From the NCBI RefSeq assembly GCF_024298825.1, contig NZ_CP101153.1, positions 372,001 to 436,000 on the forward strand: a DNA stretch of 64,000 nt, written 5' to 3'. Positions 53,778-61,989 of the stretch are shown one piece after another. A program made the position numbers and the translations under genes. Under the pieces are notes generated by a model that saw only the letters and a program-made list of their open reading frames with translations, ran no database searches and was not told where the DNA came from. Each line of letters begins with the position of its first letter. The first letter of the stretch is position 1. This DNA is from Haloglomus salinum (lineage in GTDB: Archaea; Halobacteriota; Halobacteria; Halobacteriales; Haloarculaceae).

Positions 53778-54122
53778 GTGTCACCGCTCGACGCGTCGCT
53801 GGAGGTCACGGTCGACGGCGACGGCCAGCGGGTGCAGTTCACGCTGGTCGTCGAGAACGCCGGTCACGACCCTGTCAGCGTGACCTTCCGCGACAGCGGC
53901 GATGCGGACTTCGCCGTGTTGACGGCTGCCGGCGAGGAGGTGTGGCGCTGGTCGGACGGCCGGCTGTTCGCGCAGACGCTCCGTCCGGCCGAGTTCGCCC
54001 CCGGCGAGTCGGCCACGTTCGAGGTCGAGTGGCCGGACCCCGCGTCCGGCGACTACACCGCCGTCGGCGAACTCCGCATCCGTGAGAGCGAGGTCCGCGC
54101 GGAGACGCCGTTCTCGGTCTGA
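53778..54122 (+). CDS. BsuPI-type putative proteinase inhibitor domain protein
   Basis: 114 residues, beta-sandwich, no signal peptide. FTLVVENAGHDPVSVTFRDS, VWRWSDGRLFAQTLRP and FAPGESATFEVEWP match the intracellular proteinase inhibitor (BsuPI) fold of Bacillus. GTG start 58 bases after the subtilase, with AAACGCTTT upstream. It could restrain the protease inside the cell before export; this is inference from position and family. Confidence 0.8.
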   Translation: MSPLDASLEVTVDGDGQRVQFTLVVENAGHDPVSVTFRDSGDADFAVLTAAGEEVWRWSDGRLFAQTLRPAEFAPGESATFEVEWPDPASGDYTAVGELRIRESEVRAETPFSV

Positions 54123-54151
54123 GCTGCCGCGCCGCGTGGCCACGCGACGGC

Positions 54152-54430
54152 TTACTCGATGGAGAGCTCCTCGCCGTCGACGGGAGCGTCCTCGTCCCAC
54201 TCCAGTTCCAGCTCGAGGCCGAGTTCGCCGGGGCCGCTGGCCGGCCCCTCGCGCTCGACCTTCACCTCGAACTCCACCCGGTTGGGCGGCGTCACGGAGA
54301 CCGACTGGTCCCCGGATTTCAGCGTGACGGCACCGTCCGACTCCAGCGCGTCCGCGACGTCGCGCAGGTAAGCGGCGACTTCCGACCGGCTCTGCATCGA
54401 CTCCGTCTCGAACAGCACTTCTTCGGGCAT
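54152..54430 (-). CDS. amphi-Trp domain protein
   Basis: 92 residues. MPEEVLFETESMQSRSEVAA, then LRDVADALESDGAVTL, and VEFEVKVEREG follow the amphi-Trp domain, a small fold of alternating strands and helix common in haloarchaea; the namesake Trp near the C-terminus is in LEWDEDA. Role unknown. The ATG is the first that gives the family start; an upstream frame on an AT-rich region is not used. Confidence 0.82.
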   Translation of the reverse strand: MPEEVLFETESMQSRSEVAAYLRDVADALESDGAVTLKSGDQSVSVTPPNRVEFEVKVEREGPASGPGELGLELELEWDEDAPVDGEELSIE

Positions 54431-54838
54431 ACTCGTCCATGTGCGACTCGCGGCCATACGCATGTCGGCTCCTGCAAACGATGACACGGCAGGGATATGC
54501 GACCATAATCTGTAAATATCGGCACTTTGGAGATTATGCACCACACAATGAACTAGAGGACATTTCTATTCATAAACCATCCATTTTCACCCCATAATCC
54601 TCGTGATAGGATTCGGGCGGGACACAGCGTGCGGGTCCGCCGGTTCGTGCTGAACCGGCGAGTCCGTGGACAACGATGGAACCACATCGAAAGCCCCCGA
54701 GCGCCCCGGGGCGTCGAGCACCGGTGGACTCCGTCCACCGAGCAGTCGGCGCGAAGCGCCGACGACGGCCAGGGGCTTCCAACCCGTTCCTGTCGCAGCG
54801 GAAGAGTTCTGAGCGAGGCACCTGCCAGACCCGTACGC
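54431..54838. other. Non-coding region: AT-rich stretch followed by a hairpin array
   Basis: 54480-54610 is unusually AT-rich for this genome. 54637-54778 holds four hairpins, described separately. No protein gene supported; open frames here are short and Arg/Ser/Pro-rich. Confidence 0.6.
54637..54778. ncRNA. Possible structured RNA: hairpin array closed by an outer stem
   Basis: CGCCGGTTC-GTGCT-GAACCGGCG (54637-54659) is a 9-bp hairpin. Then AAGCCCC (54691-54697) pairs with GGGGCTT (54772-54778), enclosing three near-perfect hairpins: 54698-54716, CGGTGGAC-TCC-GTCCACCG (54722-54740), and GTCGGCGC-GAA-GCGCCGAC (54745-54763). The whole folds like a four-way junction. Strand and function are unknown; terminator cluster, regulatory RNA or mobile-element end are possible. 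Confidence 0.4.
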
Positions 54839-56521
54839 TCACCCTAGCAGCGCCTCGTGGACCGCATCCAGAATCCGCCGGGTGCCCGCCCCGTCGACGA
54901 ACTCCCTGGCGCGCTCGGCCAGTTCCCGCCGGCGCTCGCGGTCCGCAGCGAGGTCGTCGATGGCCGTCCGCAGGCCCCCGGCCGACATCCCACGGCCGTC
55001 GCCGAGGTAGCTGACGACGCCGCGCTCGCCGAGTGCAGCCATCCGCTCGTGTTCGCGGTCGTTCTGTGCCAGGACGAGCGTCGGCGTCCCGGTCGCCGCA
55101 AGTTCGTACGCCGTCCGCCCGCCCGAGCAGACCGCGAAGTCGGCCCACTCCATCACCGCACCCATCTCCGGGTCCGTGACGGCGGTCACGTTCGGCGCCC
55201 CGGCCAGCGCCGCGTCCAGGTCGGAGTCATCGAAATCCGGCCCGCGGACGAGCCGGTACTCGCGGCCGTCACCAGCCACCGCCTCGACGGCGAGCGCCGA
55301 CAGCCCCGCGGGGTCGCTCCCGCCGAACGTCAGCAGGCCGTGCTCGGCCGTCTCTGGCACTTCGAGCGGACGGTCGCGGAACTCCTCTCGCAGGACGAAG
55401 TACTCCGCGCCCGCGAGATGGTTGTCGCCCCCCTCGACGAGCTCGGGCTCGTACAGCGCGTTCACGACGAGGTCGGCGGACTCGGGACCGCCCGCGAGGT
55501 CCTCCAGGTTGACGACCGCCGCCGCGGTCCGGTGGAGCTGGCGCACCCGCTCGGGGTCCGTGTCCAGCACGTCCAGGAACACGAGGGCCGGGTCCATCGC
55601 TGTGACGGGCGCGAGCGGGTCGCGCTCGTCCGGGTCGACCACCTGCACCTCGCGCCCGGCGTCCCGGATGGCGGCGATACCCGCGGGGTAGTCGGCCCGA
55701 CAGACGAAGGTCGGCGCCGCGCGGAGCGTCCGCTCCAGCTCCGCGGCGAGCGTGAGACACCGCGAGACGTGTCCCAGCCCCCGGTTCCCGCCCCCGTCGA
55801 CGCGGAAGACGACGCGGGGCCCCTGCGAGAGCCGCTCGGCCAGCCACAGGTCCACCACGCCGTCGATAGCCAGCGAGGAGAGTCGGTCGGTGACGACGTA
55901 GCCCGGCGTCTCGCCGACCCGGGTCCCCCGTTCGAGCAGTGCCGTCGACGTGACGTTTATCGAACCCGTCTCCCGGTAGAACGGTTCGAGGTCGGCCCGG
56001 AGCGCACGCTCGTCGAAACGCGGTTCGAGCCGGCCGCCGTCCTCCGTGTCCCCGTTCGTCCCCGAAGTCCCCTCCTGCGCTCGCCAGAAGAACCGCCGCT
56101 CCTCGGCGACGCTGATGACCGCCTCGTGGCCGCCCCGGAACCGCTCGATGGCCAACTCCACGTCCGCGACTCGTCGGAACGGGACGTTCGGCTGGAGGAC
56201 GACGATGGGCGTCGCCGCGGTCACGGGTCGCTCCCCGCGCACCTGCTCGACGGCGTGTGCGACGACCTCGTACAGGAGCGCGTCGGTGGCCAGTCGCTCG
56301 GGTCGGAGGAACGGGGCCCGGGCGCCGTGCTCACGCGCGAGTTCGGCCAGCGCCTCGTCCTCCGTCGTGACGAGCACCTCCTCGATGCCCGGGCACGAGA
56401 GTCCCGTCTCGACCGTGTGTGCGAGGACCGGCTTCCCGGCGAGCTGCTTGAAATGCTTCTTCGGCAGGCCGGGCGAGGTCCCGCGCGCGGGGACGATGCA
56501 GAGTGGGTCGGTCGGGTCCAT
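54839..56521 (-). CDS. Fusion of CMP-sugar synthetase (NeuA/PseF-like) and PseG-like hydrolase
   Basis: 560 residues. Residues 1-235 are a cytidylyltransferase of the NeuA type (IVPARGTSPGLPKKHFKQLA, then TPIVVLQPNVPFRR), which joins CMP to a nonulosonic acid. Residues 240-560 are a PseG/SpsG-like GT-B hydrolase (FRVDGGGNRGLGHVSRCLTL, TFGGSDPAGLSAL, CSGGRTAYELAATGTPTLV), which removes UDP from the sugar precursor. These are usually two enzymes; here they are one chain covering an early and a late step. It is the last gene of the minus-strand glycan array, 15 bases beyond NeuB. Confidence 0.88.
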   Translation of the reverse strand: MDPTDPLCIVPARGTSPGLPKKHFKQLAGKPVLAHTVETGLSCPGIEEVLVTTEDEALAELAREHGARAPFLRPERLATDALLYEVVAHAVEQVRGERPVTAATPIVVLQPNVPFRRVADVELAIERFRGGHEAVISVAEERRFFWRAQEGTSGTNGDTEDGGRLEPRFDERALRADLEPFYRETGSINVTSTALLERGTRVGETPGYVVTDRLSSLAIDGVVDLWLAERLSQGPRVVFRVDGGGNRGLGHVSRCLTLAAELERTLRAAPTFVCRADYPAGIAAIRDAGREVQVVDPDERDPLAPVTAMDPALVFLDVLDTDPERVRQLHRTAAAVVNLEDLAGGPESADLVVNALYEPELVEGGDNHLAGAEYFVLREEFRDRPLEVPETAEHGLLTFGGSDPAGLSALAVEAVAGDGREYRLVRGPDFDDSDLDAALAGAPNVTAVTDPEMGAVMEWADFAVCSGGRTAYELAATGTPTLVLAQNDREHERMAALGERGVVSYLGDGRGMSAGGLRTAIDDLAADRERRRELAERAREFVDGAGTRRILDAVHEALLG

Positions 56522-56535
56522 GGCGTGCTCCGTCG

Positions 56536-57603
56536 CTAGCTCTCCCGCTCGATGTCCTCGGCCGTCAGGACGGTGTCGCCGGGCAGGTCCCGGGTCGCGC
56601 GCCACACCTCCTCGTCGACCTCGAACAGCAGTTCCGGAGCGAGACCGGTCCCCGGCCGCTTGACCGCGAGGTCCGCCCGCCGGATTCGCTCGCCGGCCTC
56701 GATGGACCGGGCGGTGACGAGCGAGCGCCGGGCCAGCCGCATCCCGTCGGCCTCCACCTCGGTCGGCCCCTGCTCGGCCCGCCCCATCGCCGCGTGCACC
56801 TCGCGGGTGCGGTCGACGATCTCGCCCATCACCTCGGTGTCGGCGGAGAGCCGATGGTCCGGGCTCTTCTCCAGCGACGTGTCGTAGGTGAAGTGCTTCT
56901 CGATGACGGCGGCCCCCATCGCGGCCGCCGCGACCGGCACCGTCGTCCCGATGGTGTGGTCCGAGAGGCCGACGGGATAGTCGAACTCGGCCATCAGCGT
57001 CGACAGCATCCGCAGGTTCGCGTCCTCGATATCGGTCGGGTACTTCGTGATGCAGTGGAGCAACACGATATCCTCGTTCCCGGCGTCCTCGATGACGCCG
57101 ACGGCCGCGCGAACCTCCGCCAGCGTCGCCATCCCTGTCGAGAGGATGACCGGCTCGCCCCGTGAGGCCACGTCCCGGAGGAGCGGATGGTGGGTGAGGT
57201 CCCCCGACGCCACCTTGTACGCGGGCACGTCGAGGTCGTCGAGCAGGTCGACGGCCGCGTGGTCGAACGGGGTCGAGAGGTACGTGATGTCCTGCTGGCG
57301 GGCGTGGGCCGCCATCGCCTCGTAGTCCGAGCGCTCGAGGACATCGAGTTCCGCGAATTTCTCGTACTGTGTGCCCTCGCCCCAGTACTTCGGGGCGTCG
57401 CGCGTGACGAGGGTGTCGGCGGAGTAGTTCTGGAACTTGACGGCGTCGGCGCCGCTCTCGACGGCCGCGTCGACGAGCCGCTTCGCCTTCGCCAGCTCAC
57501 CGTCGTGGTTGGCGCCGGCCTCGGCGATGACGTAGGCCGGCTCGCCCGGACCGACCGCTCTGTCCCCGATGTGGACCGGCTCGATGTCGCGTTCGTCCGG
57601 CAT
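56536..57603 (-). CDS. neuB: Nonulosonic acid synthase (NeuB/LegI/PseI-type)
   Basis: 355 residues. Condenses phosphoenolpyruvate with a six-carbon amino sugar to a nine-carbon sialic-like acid. TIM-barrel motifs are AYVIAEAGANHDGELAKAKR, DAVKFQNYSADTLV, ITYLSTPFDHAAVDLLDDL and CITKYPTD. The C-terminal 60 residues are the SAF/antifreeze-like lid (RRSLVTARSIEAGERI). The N-terminal domain lacks nothing essential. Product could be legionaminic or pseudaminic acid; the sequence alone does not decide. It follows the oxygenase gene by 34 bases. Confidence 0.93.
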   Translation of the reverse strand: MPDERDIEPVHIGDRAVGPGEPAYVIAEAGANHDGELAKAKRLVDAAVESGADAVKFQNYSADTLVTRDAPKYWGEGTQYEKFAELDVLERSDYEAMAAHARQQDITYLSTPFDHAAVDLLDDLDVPAYKVASGDLTHHPLLRDVASRGEPVILSTGMATLAEVRAAVGVIEDAGNEDIVLLHCITKYPTDIEDANLRMLSTLMAEFDYPVGLSDHTIGTTVPVAAAAMGAAVIEKHFTYDTSLEKSPDHRLSADTEVMGEIVDRTREVHAAMGRAEQGPTEVEADGMRLARRSLVTARSIEAGERIRRADLAVKRPGTGLAPELLFEVDEEVWRATRDLPGDTVLTAEDIERES

Positions 57604-57637
57604 CAGTGGGTGGTGGGTCTCTGTCGTCTCTGCATCA

Positions 57638-58393
57638 TCAGTGGTGGTCGGCGCCCGCCGGCGTGTGCGAGGTGGTCGCGAGCATGCGCTCGAAGCCCGG
57701 CTCCTGCGGGGTCCCGCGGTGGAGCCCGGCCTGGTTCGCGACGATGAGCGTTCCCTTCGGGGCCGTGCAGACGAGCGCGTCGTCGTCGTCGTAGAAGACG
57801 CCGTCCGTCGGTGGGTCGCCGCGGACACGGTTGAGGAGCTGTGTGGCCTTCCGCCGCAGGACGGAGGGGTCGTGACTCCCCGGGATGTACTGGAACGGGC
57901 CGTAGCGCTCGTCGGGCACGTCGGTGAGGTAGACGAACGCCTTGAACTTGCCCGCGTAGGTGTCGGCGTGGAAGTCACGGGTCCCCGTGACGCCGCGGTT
58001 GACGTAGACGTTGAGGTTGTCCGGGGTGTAGCGTGTCCCAGCCGCATCGTCGACGATTCCGGCGACGAAGCGGTCGCGCTTGAGCTGTGCCAGCGCCGGA
58101 ATCGCGAGGTCCATGTTGAACACGTCGAGCATCCCGTCGTCGGTCTCGCCGGTCCGCTCTCTGACGACCGGCTCGCCGCGCGTCGAGAGCGAACCGTAGT
58201 CGTCGTCCGGACCGGCGCGCGGGAGGTCGTCGAGCCGCGTCTCGACGCGCTCACGGATTTCGTCACAGAGTGACGGCGCGAGGAAGTCCTCCACCACGAC
58301 GACACCATCGGCAGCCAGCGTATCCGCGTACGTCCCGGCATCCGCGTCGAGGTCTGGCACCCGGTCGTTCTCGGCGTCGGGGACCGTAGCCAT
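57638..58393 (-). CDS. Phytanoyl-CoA dioxygenase-like Fe(II)/2-oxoglutarate oxygenase
   Basis: 251 residues. Metal ligands are probably His and Asp in DFHADTYAGKFKAFVYLTD and a distal His in GLHRGTPQ. The core (FQYIPGSHDPSVL) matches the PhyH family. It likely hydroxylates a small molecule, here perhaps the nonulosonic acid or an attached lipid. The array position between the synthase and the glycosyltransferase supports a sugar-tailoring role. The ATG is chosen at MATVPDAE; upstream residues are unlikely. Confidence 0.83.
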   Translation of the reverse strand: MATVPDAENDRVPDLDADAGTYADTLAADGVVVVEDFLAPSLCDEIRERVETRLDDLPRAGPDDDYGSLSTRGEPVVRERTGETDDGMLDVFNMDLAIPALAQLKRDRFVAGIVDDAAGTRYTPDNLNVYVNRGVTGTRDFHADTYAGKFKAFVYLTDVPDERYGPFQYIPGSHDPSVLRRKATQLLNRVRGDPPTDGVFYDDDDALVCTAPKGTLIVANQAGLHRGTPQEPGFERMLATTSHTPAGADHH

Positions 58394-58443
58394 GCGACGA
58401 TGCAGTCGGCTGGCGTGTAAGTCTCTTCCCGTTTCCGCGACGC

Positions 58444-60003
58444 TCACCGGAGCGTTCCCTCGGTTGCCAGCCGGTCGAGCGTCCGGACTGCGTGACGGGT
58501 GGCGTCTGGCCGGAAGTACGCGTCCGGGTCGAACGCCGTGGCGGGGGCATCGGTGTCCACGGCATCGCCGTCACCACCGGTCGCGATGGCCTCGGCGACG
58601 GCAGCGGCGTCCGGGAGTACCTCGGCGGCCCCGGCCGCGACGAGCCGGTCCATGTACGCGACGCCGGGCAGGTCGACCAGCAGCGTCTCGCACCCGAACG
58701 CCAGCCCCTCGAACAGCGCCGTCGAGTAGACGCCGACCTGCGCCCGGCTCGTGGCGAACAGCTCGTACAGGTCGACCGAGGGGTCCGCGATGACCCGGAG
58801 CCGCCCCGCGTCGTGCGCATCGACCAGCCACGGCGTCCGGTCGCGCCAGCGGTCGTGCTCCGAGGGGTGGAGCTTGTAGACGAGGGCCGGCACGTCCGGG
58901 TGGCTCTCCAGCCGGTCGGCCACCTCGCACGCGACCCGTGACAGCCGGACGCCGGCGGTCCCCTGTGAGATGAACGTCACTCGGTCCTCCGTCGGGGCCT
59001 CGGCGTACCGTTCGCGGCCGCGTTCGAGTCCCGGATAGCCGACCGGCAGGACACGCTCCGCGGGCAGGGGGAGCGGACAGAGGTCGGCCCAGCGCTCCCC
59101 CCACGAGCAGAGGTAGTCCGGGAAGACGCTCGGCGACCCCGTCGAGCCCGGGGCGTCGCTGTCGGGGTACGCGTACCCGAGGTGGTACGGACTCATCACG
59201 CCGTGCTGGAGTTCGGCGACCGGGATGCCCTCCTCCCGACAGACCTCGACGAACGTCGGCTTCGTGTACCAGACGACCACGACAGCGAGGTCGGGGTCGA
59301 CACGCCGGCAGAGCGCGCGGAACGCGGGTCGTTCCAGCCGTCGTCGGGCGAGACGCCGCCCGACCATCGCCACGAGGTCCGGTGCGGTGCCGACGGCCGA
59401 ATGGAGGCGTGCCTCGGCGGTACGCAGCGTCGTCCGCTCGCTCGCCGGGAGTTCGTCGGCCGGGTCGCCCAGGTGGTCCGCCAGCCCCGCCCCGTAGAGG
59501 ACCGGGTCGAGATACCGGACACCGTCCGTCTGCGCCGGCGTCAGGTGCTCGCCCTCATGTGGGGCCTCGACGTAGGTCCACGAGCGCTCGCCACCGCTTT
59601 CGCTTCCGCCTCCATCGAACGCGTCCAGCAGCGGGTCGCAGTAGCAGTCGTGCCACACCCCCTCCCGTTCCGTCCGCCGTTCGTGACCCCACACGAGCAG
59701 GTCCGTGTCGGATGCCAGCCACGGGTTCCGTGACGGTCGGAGCCCCCGGAGGACCCGCCTGGCACGGCCGGCCGTGGTCAGTCCACCGGAGCCGTGCGCG
59801 GTGTCGGTCGCGCCGGTCAGTTCGAGGAGTCGCTGCTGGACATCGAACCGCACGTGGGTCCAGTAGTGACAGCCGTCGGCCGTCCGCGAGAGCAGGTCGA
59901 GGTCCGACTCGACGGCGAGCAGCGCGTCGGTGACGGCCGCGAGCGTCGGGCTGTCGGCGTCCGGTTCCACGCCGCCCCCACCGCTCGCACCGTCCCCGCT
60001 CAT
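58444..60003 (-). CDS. GT-B glycosyltransferase (possible sialyltransferase-like)
   Basis: 519 residues. The second half has a GT-B donor domain: CLVVVWYTKP-like segment, VAELQHGVMSPYHLGYAY, ALVYKLHPSEHDRW, and VGVYSTALFEGLAFGCETLL. The KLHPSE and YST-xx-EG patterns occur in capsule and polysialic-type transferases that use CMP-sugars, which suits the CMP-sugar synthetase in this array. The first 170 residues are a variable acceptor domain. The acceptor is unknown. Overlaps the next gene upstream by 4 bases. Confidence 0.8.
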   Translation of the reverse strand: MSGDGASGGGGVEPDADSPTLAAVTDALLAVESDLDLLSRTADGCHYWTHVRFDVQQRLLELTGATDTAHGSGGLTTAGRARRVLRGLRPSRNPWLASDTDLLVWGHERRTEREGVWHDCYCDPLLDAFDGGGSESGGERSWTYVEAPHEGEHLTPAQTDGVRYLDPVLYGAGLADHLGDPADELPASERTTLRTAEARLHSAVGTAPDLVAMVGRRLARRRLERPAFRALCRRVDPDLAVVVVWYTKPTFVEVCREEGIPVAELQHGVMSPYHLGYAYPDSDAPGSTGSPSVFPDYLCSWGERWADLCPLPLPAERVLPVGYPGLERGRERYAEAPTEDRVTFISQGTAGVRLSRVACEVADRLESHPDVPALVYKLHPSEHDRWRDRTPWLVDAHDAGRLRVIADPSVDLYELFATSRAQVGVYSTALFEGLAFGCETLLVDLPGVAYMDRLVAAGAAEVLPDAAAVAEAIATGGDGDAVDTDAPATAFDPDAYFRPDATRHAVRTLDRLATEGTLR

Positions 60004-61028
60004 GGCCCCGCGACCGCCTGCTTCGCACGCCACGCGAACCGGTACGGGCGCCGGCCGAGCGCCGCGAGGCCGAGCATCGCGGCGTGTGTCGGTTCGGGGG
60101 CGAGCCGCACCGTCCGGGCGAACCGGCGGACGGCCTCGCGGCGGTCGCCCCGCTCGAGCGCGGCGAGCCCCCGTTGCTTCGCGAGCATCGCCTCGAACTC
60201 CCGGCGGGCCTCGGGATTCGCCTCGAGGTCGCCCAGGTACTTCTCCCGCAGTCGCTCGCGGATGGCGACCTCGTAGGAGGGGTCGCCGAAGGCGGCGTCG
60301 CCGGAGACGTTGTCGTCGGCGTAGCGGCGCTCGACGAGCGGCTCTGGGACGTACGCCCACCGCCAGCGCTTGCAGAGCCGGACCGTGAGGTCCCAGTCGA
60401 CACCGCGCGGGAACGATTCGTTGTAGCCCCCCACCGCGTGCAGGCAGTCCCGGCGGACGAGATGGCCCGAGTGGGGCCGCACGTCGAACCGGACCAGCAC
60501 GTCGGGCCACAGGTCGCCCGCCGCGCCGGTGTCCACGCGGCGAACGACCTCGCCGCCGGCATCACGGACCACGCCGCCGCAGTAGACGCCGCAGTAGTCC
60601 GCCGAGTCGCAGTCCGTGCGTTCGCGGAGGCGGGCGAGCGCATCGAGCTGTCGCTTCACCTTCCGGGACCGCCAGCGGTCGTCGTCGTCGAGCTGACAGA
60701 CGTAGGCGCCGCGTGCTGCCTCGATGCCCCGATTGCGCGTGTGGCTGATGCCGCGGTTCCGGTCGTTGTGCAGCGCCCGGACGTTCGCGTGGGCGTCGGC
60801 GTACGCCTCGACGACGCGCCGGGTGTCGTCGGTGGAGCCGTCGTTCACCACGACCACCTCCAGGCGGTCGTGGGTCTGCTCGAGGGCGCTCTCGATGGCC
60901 CCGCCGACGCGGTCGGCCCGCTCGTAGGTCGGGACGACGACGGAGACGAGCGCGTCGCGCGGGCGCTCGGGTGGCGCCGCGACGGCCGTCCCGGCTGTCC
61001 CTGCCGCCTCGGGGTCGGGACCGGTCAC
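60000..61028 (-). CDS. Family 2 glycosyltransferase
   Basis: 342 residues. The GT-A core begins VSVVVPTYERADRVGGAIES; nucleotide-sugar contacts are in VVVNDGSTDDTRRVV; the metal DxD motif is CQLDDDDRWR; and the acceptor loop follows in GGYNESFPRGVDWDL. A C-terminal helical region of 60 residues (FEAMLAKQRGLAALERGDRR) is added. A GTG is the most likely start (VTGPDPEAAG), as no ATG lies before the divergent SDR promoter. It probably extends the surface glycan. Confidence 0.85.
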   Translation of the reverse strand: MTGPDPEAAGTAGTAVAAPPERPRDALVSVVVPTYERADRVGGAIESALEQTHDRLEVVVVNDGSTDDTRRVVEAYADAHANVRALHNDRNRGISHTRNRGIEAARGAYVCQLDDDDRWRSRKVKRQLDALARLRERTDCDSADYCGVYCGGVVRDAGGEVVRRVDTGAAGDLWPDVLVRFDVRPHSGHLVRRDCLHAVGGYNESFPRGVDWDLTVRLCKRWRWAYVPEPLVERRYADDNVSGDAAFGDPSYEVAIRERLREKYLGDLEANPEARREFEAMLAKQRGLAALERGDRREAVRRFARTVRLAPEPTHAAMLGLAALGRRPYRFAWRAKQAVAGP

Positions 61029-61062
61029 TGCCGAGCGGTGTGGGTGGCGTGCCGTTAGCGTT

Positions 61063-61114
61063 GCGGTCGGGCGTCGGTCCCGTCGGGCGCGTTCGCGGTC
61101 GGGCGTCGGTCCCG
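61063..61114. repeat. 20-bp direct repeat between the divergent glycan genes
   Basis: GCGGTCGGGCGTCGGTCCCG occurs at 61063-61082 and again at 61095-61114, 32 bases apart (about three helical turns). It lies between the GT2 gene and the SDR gene and could be a paired binding site. Confidence 0.6.
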
Positions 61115-61179
61115 CCGGATGCGGTTCCCGGTGATTCCGGCCTCCCGGCTTTATGCTCCCGCCGGGAGAACCCACGGCC

Positions 61180-61989
61180 ATGACACTGTTCGACCTGACG
61201 GACGAGGTCGTCGTGGTGGTCGGGGGCGCCGGGCGTATCGGTCCCGCCGTCTGCGGGGCGCTGGCCGACCACGGCGCCGAGGTCGTGGTCGCCGACGTGG
61301 ACCGCGACGCCGGCCGGCGCGTGGCCGACGACATCGACGGCACCTACCACCACGTGGACGTGACCGACGAGACCTCTATCCGCAAACTCTACGACGCAGT
61401 CATCGACGGCTTCGACCGCATCGACGCCGCCGTCCATGCCGCCTACCCGCGGGACGCGGCCTACGGCGACGCCTTCCTCGCCCGCGGCGAGAGCGACTGG
61501 CGCGAGCAGGTCGACGCCCAGCTCACCGCGACCGCGACCCTCTCCCGCGAGGCCATCCGCCGGATGCACCCCGACGGTGCCGGGACCGCGGGGCAGTCCG
61601 ACCCGGACGACGCCGTCCGCGACGGCGGCGCAGTCGTCAACTTCGGCTCCACCTACGGGATGGTGGCGCCCGACTTCCGCGTCTACGAGGAGGCGAACAT
61701 GCCGCCGAGCCCGGCGCACTACTCGGCCTCGAAGGGCGGTATCCTCAACCTCACGCGCTATCTCGCCTGCGAGTTCGCCCCCGAGGTCCGGGTCAACGCC
61801 GTCTCACCGGGCGGCGTCTTCGACGAACAGGACCCGGAGTTCGTGGCCGCGTACGAGGACCGCACGCCGATGGACCGGATGGCCGACCCCGATGACATCG
61901 CGGGGGCGGTGGTCTACCTCGTCTCCGATGCGGCCTCGTACGTCACGGGTGAGAACATCGCGGTCGATGGGGGGTGGACCGCACAATGA
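61180..61989 (+). CDS. SDR oxidoreductase, PtmA-like
   Basis: 269 residues. Rossmann motif VVGGAGRIGPAV (GGxGxIG type); catalytic Ser in GSTYGMVAP, Tyr181 and Lys185 in YSASKGGILNLTRYL. The segments FDEQDPEFVAAYEDRTPM and VDGGWTAQ resemble PtmA of the Campylobacter legionaminic acid pathway, as I recall it. It may reduce or epimerise the sugar precursor. TATA-like TTTATGC lies about 30 bases upstream. It overlaps the next gene by 4 bases (ATGA). Confidence 0.85.
   Translation: MTLFDLTDEVVVVVGGAGRIGPAVCGALADHGAEVVVADVDRDAGRRVADDIDGTYHHVDVTDETSIRKLYDAVIDGFDRIDAAVHAAYPRDAAYGDAFLARGESDWREQVDAQLTATATLSREAIRRMHPDGAGTAGQSDPDDAVRDGGAVVNFGSTYGMVAPDFRVYEEANMPPSPAHYSASKGGILNLTRYLACEFAPEVRVNAVSPGGVFDEQDPEFVAAYEDRTPMDRMADPDDIAGAVVYLVSDAASYVTGENIAVDGGWTAQ

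Noticed and set aside
54600-54790. Right end and guide RNA of an IS605/TnpB-type element
   Set aside because: The hairpins recall such ends, but no TnpB remnant, target site or partner end is visible, so I kept only the structure itself.
54570-55148. Minus-strand frame extending from the hairpin array into the PseG-like gene
   Set aside because: Out of frame with the real gene and rich in Arg and Gly; no start signal.
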